Source of the DNA: Desulfobulbus sp. | GTDB lineage: Bacteria; Desulfobacterota; Desulfobulbia; Desulfobulbales; Desulfobulbaceae | Direction of reading: 5' to 3' | Length of the DNA stretch: 5,899 bases | Assembly: GCA_011051825.1 (NCBI GenBank) | Contig: DRKH01000246.1 | Span: 1 to 5,899, forward strand | Part shown: piece by piece, positions 1 through 5,099 of the stretch | Numbering within the stretch: position 1 is the stretch's first letter | How the letters are laid out: each line of letters begins with the position of its first letter | Made by a program: the position numbers and the translations under genes | Notes under the pieces: generated by a model | What the model saw: only the letters and a program-made list of their open reading frames with translations | What the model was told of the DNA's origin: nothing | Databases searched by the model: none

Positions 1-17
1 CTTGCCGGCGAATGAAC

Positions 18-44
18 CGGAAACAATATCTTTGCCGTTTTTTT
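18..44 (+). terminator. Weak terminator-like hairpin with T7 tract
   Basis: CGGAAA (18-23) can pair with TTTgCCG (31-37, one bulged G). It is followed directly by seven T residues (38-44). The arrangement is that of an intrinsic terminator for a gene upstream of the window on the + strand. The stem is short and partly A-T, so the call is tentative. It also argues against translation of the next gene starting inside this T-run. Confidence 0.3.
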
Positions 45-82
45 ATTGAAGGGGCGGGTTCCGCACAGATTCTATTTCAGAT

Positions 83-88
83 GGAGGG
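83..88 (+). promoter_or_regulatory. Ribosome binding site fixing the start at 97
   Basis: GGAGGG sits eight bases before ATG 97, an ideal Shine-Dalgarno position. The longer in-frame alternative begins with TTG at 46, directly behind the T-run and with no ribosome binding site. Its 17 extra residues carry no recognisable signal, so ATG 97 is preferred. Confidence 0.8.
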
Positions 89-96
89 TGGTACAC

Positions 97-2235
97 ATGG
101 CTGCGACAGAGCGAAAGGTAAGGAAAAGACGTCCGCGGATAGAAAAGGAACGAAGATATTTTACGAGGTTGATTGCTGAAAATCCGAACTATTTCGGAAC
201 AACGTACGATAAAGCCTTTAAGCCGGTCCTTAAAAAGTGGAAACAGGCGACCAAGTACGAAGAACTGACCTGTGTAGGGTATAATCATAACCTGGAGATG
301 CTTGAGGCGACCATCCAGATCAAACGTTCCTTTGGCTATGGCGGTTCGGACCTGTGTGATGCCGGTTCAACCGAATATGTCCGGTTCTTTCTGGATTACG
401 GGGACGGGTGGGAAGACTGTGGACTGGCGGCCGTACGTGTTCACGATATCGAGACCTCAAAAGATTGTGCGAAAAAATCGACCAAACCGCTGACCTATGT
501 CGTCACCCGTCCCATAACGCCCAAACCAAAATGGTGTAATCTCCCCGTATTGCCGAAGGTCCGCGCGATTCTGTCCTGGAGTAAAATACCGGGGAACGAT
601 CCCTATGAACCGACGATATGGGGGAATGTACTTGAGCGGAACATCCAGATCAAACCCAGTCCGGCACTGCTTATCGACATCATAGAGTCGGTCAAAAAGA
701 TGGCCGGTCCGGAGAGCATGATCAAACTGCCGAAAGCGTTTGAAGAGGCGGCTATACCTGTTCCGATCCCGGAACCGCCCGAGCTTTCCATCGGCGAGCT
801 TGCCGTGAAGTATAAGGCGCACAAGGCCAGAAAGATCCTTGTGCAACCGCACCGCTTCGGCATCAAGGATCTTGAGGCGGCAACCAGCCCCAACACCCTG
901 GCTCCCGAGGCCTTGACCGCAAAAATAGCGGAATGGGAATCCGCCAAGCTGAACTGGGCCGAGGCGCTGGTCAAGTATGAGAAAACCAAGGGAAATGTCA
1001 CCTTTGAGGAGTTGAACTGTCTCGGCCTGGACTGTAACCGCGACTGGCTGGTTGCCACTTTTGTCGTGAAAAGGCCCAGCGGGTTCAATGGCGGGCTCTG
1101 TGACAATGGCAGTCGGGAATATATCACCTTCTGGGCGGACTGGGACAATTCATGCAAATGGGTCTACCAGGGAACCAGCTGGATTGATGTACACGATATC
1201 AAGAGCATTCCGGACGAAGGGCTGCACTATACCGTCATCTGTCCGGTAGACCTGGGCCCGCATCGGCAGGATTGCGATGAAGGGCCAAAGATAAGCCAAG
1301 TCCGGGCCGTACTTTCATGGAATACGCCGCCCTCACCCATAAATCCGAATGCGCTGCCCAAATGGGGAAATCGGCTGGATACCCATGTTCAGATCAAACC
1401 GAAAAGCAGCCTGACCGGGTCACTTGCCGCAATAGGCGGGGTGGGTATTCAGAATATTCATGTATTCGGCAATGGTATGACCAAGTCCGGGGGCAAGTTC
1501 GCCTTTTTCGATCTTGCCACCGATCCCTGGGATTTTTTCCGTGAATGTCCATTCGGCGGAAGAATTCAATTCCATGGGGTTCCGGACTCCGGTTCCGAGT
1601 ACCGGATTTTGATTCGCCGGGTGGGAGATGCATCTTTCACGGTGCTGGACAGCAAGATCTGGGTGACCAACAGCCTTGGTTTCAGTCATTATCACCAGAT
1701 AAAGGCCAACGGCTATTTCGATACTTTGAGTGTAAACGAGAATATCGGCAGTCTGCTGGCGGTCTGGGATTCCCATCACGAAAAGACCGAGGATAAAAAT
1801 ATACTCTGGGAGGCACGGATGGAGGTGAAACCGTCCGGCGGGGGAACAATGTTGACACCATGGTATAAGATCCAGCTGGACAACACGGCTCCAAGTGCCG
1901 ATATCCATATCGATTCCGGCGGCGACTGCAAGGATTTTGTTGAAGGGGTAACGTTGACCGGACGTTTTGTGGCCCGTGACATCCATTTCGGTCATTACAG
2001 CATCAGGACTCTGCCGACCAGTCTCTCTCCAACCAGCCCGGCACCAGCCGGCGGAACCAGCCAGACCGTACTTGCCCCCGGGGATGCCTGGAGTCTTAAC
2101 ACCAGCAGCATGCAACCTTGCGGCTACGTGATAGAGTTACGGGTATGGGATCGAACCATTGTCGGCAGCATGCCGCATCAGCATAACTACGCCAGGGCCG
2201 ATCTCGGGTTCTGTCTGCGAAAGAAAAAGAAATAA
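97..2235 (+). CDS. Hypothetical protein with two tandem cysteine-containing domains (712 aa)
   Basis: I do not recognise a characterised family, so no function is assigned. From ATG 97 the protein has 712 residues. Residues 6-20 are very basic (RKVRKRRPRIEKERR). No signal peptide or membrane segment is visible, which suggests a cytoplasmic protein or one exported by a non-Sec route. Two homologous domains follow: residues 54-188 and 303-436. They share [YF]EEL.C.G near the start, then LCD.GS.EY, VHDI, a VRA.LSW strand, WGN, and a closing .QIKP. A helical, proline-containing linker (about 189-300, with PVPIPEPPEL at 221-230) separates them. Residues 450-705 read as alternating beta strands and end in CGYVIELRVWDRTIV (675-689) and a KKKK tail. 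Paired cysteines (C59/C308, C87/C335, C147/C393) could bind metal or form disulfides; this is inference. A hairpin follows the stop, so the gene may be its own transcription unit. Confidence 0.9.
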   Translation: MAATERKVRKRRPRIEKERRYFTRLIAENPNYFGTTYDKAFKPVLKKWKQATKYEELTCVGYNHNLEMLEATIQIKRSFGYGGSDLCDAGSTEYVRFFLDYGDGWEDCGLAAVRVHDIETSKDCAKKSTKPLTYVVTRPITPKPKWCNLPVLPKVRAILSWSKIPGNDPYEPTIWGNVLERNIQIKPSPALLIDIIESVKKMAGPESMIKLPKAFEEAAIPVPIPEPPELSIGELAVKYKAHKARKILVQPHRFGIKDLEAATSPNTLAPEALTAKIAEWESAKLNWAEALVKYEKTKGNVTFEELNCLGLDCNRDWLVATFVVKRPSGFNGGLCDNGSREYITFWADWDNSCKWVYQGTSWIDVHDIKSIPDEGLHYTVICPVDLGPHRQDCDEGPKISQVRAVLSWNTPPSPINPNALPKWGNRLDTHVQIKPKSSLTGSLAAIGGVGIQNIHVFGNGMTKSGGKFAFFDLATDPWDFFRECPFGGRIQFHGVPDSGSEYRILIRRVGDASFTVLDSKIWVTNSLGFSHYHQIKANGYFDTLSVNENIGSLLAVWDSHHEKTEDKNILWEARMEVKPSGGGTMLTPWYKIQLDNTAPSADIHIDSGGDCKDFVEGVTLTGRFVARDIHFGHYSIRTLPTSLSPTSPAPAGGTSQTVLAPGDAWSLNTSSMQPCGYVIELRVWDRTIVGSMPHQHNYARADLGFCLRKKKK
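256..660 (+). repeat. Domain repeat copy 1 (residues 54-188)
   Basis: This is the first copy of the internally duplicated domain. It runs from YEELTC to IQIKPS. Landmarks shared with copy 2 are C59, LCDAGSTEY (86-94), VHDI (115-118), VRAILSW (155-161) and WGN (175-177). The similarity is at protein level. The DNA copies have diverged, so the duplication is old. Confidence 0.85.
1003..1404 (+). repeat. Domain repeat copy 2 (residues 303-436)
   Basis: This is the second copy of the duplicated domain, running from FEELNC to VQIKPK. Matching landmarks are C308, LCDNGSREY (334-342), VHDI (365-368), VRAVLSW (402-408) and WGN (423-425). It has extra cysteines (C313, C353, C382) in positions that only partly match copy 1. 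Confidence 0.85.
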
Positions 2236-2248
2236 CCCCGCAGCGGCA

Positions 2249-2281
2249 AACAGGGGCGGAATAGAGTTTTCCGTCCCTGTT
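2249..2281 (+). terminator. Stable hairpin just after the 712-aa gene
   Basis: AACAGGGGCGGA (2249-2260) pairs with TCCGTCCCTGTT (2270-2281) over 12 positions with one G-T wobble and a nine-base loop. It lies 13 bases after the stop codon, the expected place for a terminator. No T-run follows the stem, so it may instead protect the 3' end of the mRNA or work with a protein factor. Confidence 0.5.
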
Positions 2282-2302
2282 GCAGGCAGTATTGATCCAT
2301 CA

Positions 2303-2349
2303 GTAAGTGTTCAGGGGCACCGCACGGGGTCTCCGCTCCGCTTACCTGC
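2303..2349 (+). repeat. Degenerate direct repeat copy A of the fold-back element's left end
   Basis: Bases 2303-2338 match 2571-2606 at 31 of 36 positions (shared core TTCAGG.GCACC.CACGG). After an eight-base gap relative to the other copy, CGCTTACCTGC (2339-2349) matches CGCTTATCTGC (2615-2625) at 10 of 11. It is the left part of the same element in the same orientation, without the matching right end nearby. This suggests an older, truncated insertion or the outer end of a larger nested one. Confidence 0.7.
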
Positions 2350-2421
2350 GGCGATAAGAACTGCGACCTGTATCCATGTTCTGTCCAGTTTCAGTGTGTG
2401 TTTGCCGGGTTATCCGAAAAT

Positions 2422-2452
2422 GGCGCTGAGCGCCTGGATGCAACGCAGCGCC
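2422..2452 (+). repeat. Alternative hairpins GGCGCTG/CAGCGCC
   Basis: GGCGC-TGA-GCGCC (2422-2434) is a compact hairpin. The same left arm, GGCGCTG (2422-2428), can instead pair with CAGCGCC (2446-2452). That second pairing overlaps the first two bases of the long hairpin at 2451-2496, so the structures are mutually exclusive in part. No regulatory role can be assigned because no gene follows closely. Confidence 0.5.
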
Positions 2453-2496
2453 GCAGAGCGGTGCTGCAAGAGTGGTCTTGTTCCACCGCTCTGCGG
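2451..2496. repeat. Perfect 13-bp inverted repeat with nested hairpins
   Basis: CCGCAGAGCGGTG (2451-2463) and CACCGCTCTGCGG (2484-2496) are exact reverse complements around a 20-base loop. The loop itself holds CAAGA-gtgg-TCTTG (2467-2480). Each arm is also a small palindrome (CCGC-AGA-GCGG and ACCGC-TCT-GCGGT), so a cruciform of two short hairpins or one long stem is possible. No T-run is close enough for an intrinsic terminator. The form resembles REP/BIME-type intergenic palindromes, but no known family is claimed. Confidence 0.75.
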
Positions 2497-2536
2497 TGTA
2501 ACAGGCTAATCTTTGGTTTTAAAAAAATGTTGCCTG

Positions 2537-2549
2537 CCCGCTCTGCGGG
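2537..2549. repeat. Third copy of the CCGCTCTGCGG palindrome
   Basis: CCCGC-TCT-GCGGG repeats the core seen at 2451-2461 (inverted) and 2486-2496. The base pair next to the core differs between copies (A-T in 2485/2497, C-G here) but pairing is kept. On the minus strand the hairpin is followed nine bases later by a run of seven T residues, so it might act as a weak minus-strand terminator. Confidence 0.55.
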
Positions 2550-2556
2550 TAAACGA

Positions 2557-2588
2557 GTGCTCCTGAAATAGTAACTGTTCAGGAGCAC
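2557..2588. repeat. Perfect 11-bp inverted repeat overlapping the element's left end
   Basis: GTGCTCCTGAA (2557-2567) is the exact reverse complement of TTCAGGAGCAC (2578-2588), with a ten-base loop. The right arm is part of the left terminal repeat of the 2571-2714 element. The left arm is therefore a further end-like copy in the opposite orientation, abutting it head to head. Confidence 0.7.
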
Positions 2589-2714
2589 CCCACGGAGTCT
2601 ACGCTCGAAGTCTGCGCTTATCTGCCTCTCTGCACGGTCAGGCCTGATTCACATAGGAATCACTATAGTTCACAGGCCTGACTGCACAGATATGGAGCAC
2701 TCCTGAACAGTTAC
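2571..2714. mobile_element. 144-bp fold-back element with 15-bp GTAA-type terminal inverted repeats (MITE-like)
   Basis: GTAACTGTTCAGGAG (2571-2585) is the exact reverse complement of CTCCTGAACAGTTAC (2700-2714). A second stem lies inside: TATCTG/CAGATA (2619-2624, 2687-2692), TGCA/TGCA (2631-2634, 2683-2686) and GTCAGGCCTG/CAGGCCTGAC (2637-2646, 2673-2682), interrupted only by six-base and two-base bulges on the left. The loop holds GATTC-acatag-GAATC. No ORF fits inside, so any movement would need a transposase in trans. IS66-family ends characteristically begin GTAA, so a non-autonomous IS66 relative is a reasonable guess. The expected 8-bp target duplication is not seen (CTGAAATA left, AGGTGGTG right). 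A structured RNA gene is the main alternative. Confidence 0.55.
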
Positions 2715-2744
2715 AGGTGGTGGTTGGGCTAGTTCTCTGCCCCT

Positions 2745-2756
2745 ACCTGAATAGTT
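2745..2756 (-). repeat. Further degenerate end-like copy
   Basis: On the minus strand this reads AACTATTCAGGT, close to the AACTGTTCAGGA of the element ends. It points the same way as the right end at 2714. It lies 31 bases outside that end and could be the remnant of another insertion. The match is short, so the call is weak. Confidence 0.35.
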
Positions 2757-3044
2757 CCCTGAAATAACACATTGTCATCGTTCGTTGTGGCTGGGACGGT
2801 AAGAAAAAATGGTCCAGCCATGCCGGTGTATCTGCGAACCCGACAAAATTGAACCTGATTACGTACAAAGCTCAACTTTTCACAAAGCAGGGATAACATC
2901 GTTTGTTCATCCGGATTGCAGAACCCAGTAAATTCATCACAAATTCGCTGGGTTCGAAATACCCTTTGGTCTTCAGCGATGGTATCCCTTGTATCAGGCT
3001 GAGGATTGTAGGTAATCAGAAAATCGAATGAAAATGGAGAAACC
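2757..3044. other. Gene-free stretch upstream of the peptidase gene
   Basis: No credible coding region was found on either strand. Two modest inverted repeats are visible. TGGCTGGgAC (2788-2797) pairs with GTCCAGCCA (2812-2820) with one bulge. GAACCCAG (2921-2928) and CTGGGTTC (2948-2955) match perfectly around a 19-base loop. The second could be an operator for the peptidase gene about 90 bases downstream, though its long spacer makes that uncertain. No convincing -35/-10 or sigma-54 promoter could be picked out. The peptidase promoter should lie here. Confidence 0.5.
3036..3039 (+). promoter_or_regulatory. Ribosome binding site of the M15 peptidase gene
   Basis: GGAG is five bases before ATG 3045, within an A-rich leader. 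It supports this start, from which the encoded protein begins directly with its putative peptidoglycan-binding segment. Confidence 0.65.
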
Positions 3045-3656
3045 ATGAGTGCACGACTTTTTCCGGATGATATTCTGTTTTTTCAACGGTTGCTGAAAGT
3101 AGAGGGGTTGTACACCGGTGAACTTGACGGCTTATGGGGGCCGTTGACCGAAAAGGCTGCCGCCGGGTTTGAATCGCTTTCCGATCAGATCCAGTCGGAA
3201 ACCTCGCCATTTGATTTTCGGACCGAGAAAAATATCAGAACACTGGTCCTTTCCGCCCAGAGGGAGGCACGGATTTTTATGGCAAAGGTCATTGATGCGG
3301 ATATAAAGGCAAAAATTATATCAGGGACAAGAACCTATGCCGAGCAGAACAGGTTGTTCCGACAGGGCCGTTACGGCAACCCGGGGCCGATCATTACCCA
3401 CGCGCGGGGAGGCCGAAGCAATCATAACTTCGGTATTGCCTGGGATATCGGCATCTTTACCGAAACCGGCGGCTATGTTGCCGAGGGCGCGGTCTATGAC
3501 CAGGCTGCCGAGGTGGGAATGACCGATACCCTTGAATGGGGCGGTGACTGGACCGGTTTTGTCGACAAACCCCATTATCAGTTGAGGTTTGATGTGGATC
3601 TGGCGACCATCCGGCAACGTTTTGAACACGGCGAAAGTCTCACGATGATTGCCTGA
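3045..3656 (+). CDS. M15-type zinc peptidase with N-terminal peptidoglycan-binding-like segment (203 aa)
   Basis: The protein is probably a cell-wall peptidase that cuts peptide stems of peptidoglycan (D-Ala-D-Ala carboxypeptidase or L-Ala-D-Glu endolysin type). Residues 8-45 look like a short peptidoglycan-binding domain (FFQRLLKVEGLYTGELDGLWGPLT). The catalytic domain spans about 75-185. Its motifs are SGTRTYAEQNRLF, with R96 matching the substrate arginine of VanX-like enzymes; SNHNFGIAWDIG, with zinc ligands H127 and D134; and EWGGDW (164-169). DKPHYQ supplies the catalytic acid D174 and third zinc ligand H177. The Asp at 174, rather than the Glu of VanX, resembles phage endolysins of the T5 type. 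There is no signal peptide or membrane anchor, so it needs a holin-like or other export route, or acts on recycled muropeptides. No phage genes are visible next to it. It converges with the regulator gene across a 74-base gap. Confidence 0.88.
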   Translation: MSARLFPDDILFFQRLLKVEGLYTGELDGLWGPLTEKAAAGFESLSDQIQSETSPFDFRTEKNIRTLVLSAQREARIFMAKVIDADIKAKIISGTRTYAEQNRLFRQGRYGNPGPIITHARGGRSNHNFGIAWDIGIFTETGGYVAEGAVYDQAAEVGMTDTLEWGGDWTGFVDKPHYQLRFDVDLATIRQRFEHGESLTMIA

Positions 3657-3674
3657 GACATTTTTTTTGTTTTA

Positions 3675-3715
3675 TCGCCGGCGGTAGCAAATCGCAAGGC
3701 GACTGGGTTGTTTTT
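3675..3715 (+). terminator. Possible intrinsic terminator of the peptidase gene
   Basis: In the 74-base gap between convergent genes, TCGCC-g-GCG (3675-3683) can pair with CGC-aa-GGCGA (3693-3702). A T-rich stretch ending in five T residues (3711-3715) follows after eight bases. The interior loop and the spacing make it weak. The eight T residues at 3661-3668 lie before the stem, not after it. For the minus-strand operon nothing better is visible. Confidence 0.35.
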
Positions 3716-3730
3716 CCCTCAGCCTGTCTC

Positions 3731-5071
3731 TTATTGCATACGGCAAATGTCGTATTTCTTCATGCGGTAGCGCAGGGTGTTGCGGCTGATACCCAGTTTT
3801 CTTGCCGATTCGGATTGATTCCAGTCATGTTGCTCAAGTACTGCAACGATAAGCTGTTTTTCCTGGGACGGCAGGTTAAAGGATGGTGGGGCTGCTCCTT
3901 TTTTTGTCGGAGTCCGGCACCGTATCTTCTCCGGCAGCATCTCCGTTGTTATTGTACCGTTTTTGCAACTTAGCACGACTCGTTCCAACACGTTACGAAG
4001 TTCGCGTACATTTCCCGGCCATGGGTAACCATGCAGTAATTTCAACGCCTCTGCGCTTATGGTCAATGACCTGTGTCCCTGTTCACGACAGAACCTGTCG
4101 AGATAGTACTCCACAATTTCAATGAGATCCCTTCCCCGGTCCCGCAACGGCGGCAGCGGCAGGTGAAAGGTGTTGAGCCGGTAATAGAGATCGCTGCGGA
4201 AAAGTCCGTTTTCCACCATTTCCTCAAGGTTATGATTGGTGGCGGCAATAATCTTTACATCCACTGTCCGGGCTTTGGCTGCTCCGACCGGGGTCACTGA
4301 TTTTTCCTCCACCGCATGGAGAAGTTTAGGCTGTAGATCAAGGGGAAGATCACCGATTTCATCGAGGAGCAGAGTGCCGCCGTCGGCCAGGATAAAGGCC
4401 CCTTCACGGTCATGCACTGCGCCGGTAAAGGCACCCCGGCGATGCCCGAACAGCTCGCTTTCCAGCAGGTCCCGGGGGATGGCGGCACAGTTGACCCGGA
4501 TAAAGGGACTGCCCGGTCGTCCCGAGTGGCCGTGGATGGCTTTGGCTACCATTTCTTTGCCGGTTCCCGATTCCCCGGTGATGAGCACGGACATCCGTAT
4601 TCCGCCGATCAGGGCAATATCGTCATAGACCTTTTTCATGACCGAAGAAGAACCGATCATTTGCCCGGTTTGCGGTTCGCAAATATGCGACACTCCCTTT
4701 TGGTTTTGAATGTCGGCCACGGCCCGGGCGATGACATCAAGCAGCTGGTTATGGTCAACCGGTTTGGTCAGGTAATCATAGGCCCCCTGCTTCATGGCGG
4801 TTACCGCACTTTGTACCGTCCCGAATGCCGTTAATATGATCAAGGGCACCTGCTGGAACTGCCGGTTCCGAAAATCCAGGACCTCAAGGCCGTCTGCTCC
4901 CGGCATTTTTAGATCCGTCAACACCACGTCCGGCTTCATCATCTGCCACAGGATCATGCCTTCCATGCCGTCTCTTGCCGTCTTGACAGAGTATCCCTCC
5001 TTGGAGAGCACCAGTTTAAGCAGGTGACACATCCGCTCTTCGTCTTCAATGATCAGGATTCTTTTTTCCAT
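3731..5071 (-). CDS. NtrC-family sigma-54-dependent response regulator
   Basis: This 446-residue protein has the full three-domain layout of NtrC/ZraR-type activators. The receiver domain (about 4-118) has acidic residues D10-E11, phosphoacceptor D53 (LTD), T81 and K103 (KPVD). The AAA+ sigma-54 interaction domain (about 138-365) has Walker A GESGTGKE (166-173), the sigma-54-contacting GAFTGA loop (213-218), Walker B LLLDEIG (234-240), a FRSDLYYRLN arginine-finger segment (291-300) and sensor II GNVRELRN (353-360). The C-terminal Fis-type helix-turn-helix (about 405-440) contains NQSESARKLGISRNTLRYRM. All key residues are present, so it should be a functional phosphorylation-controlled ATPase that opens RNA polymerase-sigma54 complexes in the cytoplasm. 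It starts 28 bases after the kinase gene and is surely its partner. An AGGA ribosome site precedes the ATG by nine bases. The regulated genes cannot be told from the sequence. Confidence 0.96.
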   Translation of the reverse strand: MEKRILIIEDEERMCHLLKLVLSKEGYSVKTARDGMEGMILWQMMKPDVVLTDLKMPGADGLEVLDFRNRQFQQVPLIILTAFGTVQSAVTAMKQGAYDYLTKPVDHNQLLDVIARAVADIQNQKGVSHICEPQTGQMIGSSSVMKKVYDDIALIGGIRMSVLITGESGTGKEMVAKAIHGHSGRPGSPFIRVNCAAIPRDLLESELFGHRRGAFTGAVHDREGAFILADGGTLLLDEIGDLPLDLQPKLLHAVEEKSVTPVGAAKARTVDVKIIAATNHNLEEMVENGLFRSDLYYRLNTFHLPLPPLRDRGRDLIEIVEYYLDRFCREQGHRSLTISAEALKLLHGYPWPGNVRELRNVLERVVLSCKNGTITTEMLPEKIRCRTPTKKGAAPPSFNLPSQEKQLIVAVLEQHDWNQSESARKLGISRNTLRYRMKKYDICRMQ

Positions 5072-5080
5072 TTCTTTGAT

Positions 5081-5084
5081 TCCT
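5081..5084 (-). promoter_or_regulatory. Ribosome binding site of the response regulator gene
   Basis: AGGA on the minus strand lies nine bases before the ATG at 5071, within the 28-base gap behind the kinase stop codon. It fits translation of the second gene of a two-gene operon and leaves no room for a separate promoter between them. Confidence 0.6.
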
Positions 5085-5099
5085 GTAGTCCCTAACAGT

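Noticed and set aside
51..65. Possible sigma-54 promoter (GG-N10-GC) before the large gene
   Set aside because: Only the GG and GC dinucleotides and a few flanking bases match the TGGCAC-N5-TTGCA consensus. In a GC-rich stretch this is expected by chance.
46..96. N-terminal extension of the large gene from a TTG codon
   Set aside because: The TTG lies directly behind a T-run with no ribosome site, while ATG 97 has a strong GGAGGG at the right distance.
603..1157. Long minus-strand open frames inside the large gene (also 1420-2115 and 457-852)
   Set aside because: They lie antisense to a well-supported gene with a clear duplicated-domain structure and have no motifs or ribosome sites of their own.
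2159..2509. 116-codon open frame on the plus strand overlapping the end of the large gene
   Set aside because: It begins inside the 712-aa gene in another frame, runs through the terminator-like hairpin and repeat copies, and the product is low-complexity Ser/Arg/Pro-rich with no motif.
2303..2714. CRISPR array
   Set aside because: The repeats are few, degenerate, in both orientations and irregularly spaced, with no constant repeat-spacer rhythm and no cas genes.
2729..3046. 105-codon open frame on the minus strand, divergent from the peptidase gene
   Set aside because: It has no ribosome binding site, its start codon overlaps the peptidase start, and the product has no recognisable motif or domain pattern. 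It looks like chance openness in non-coding DNA.
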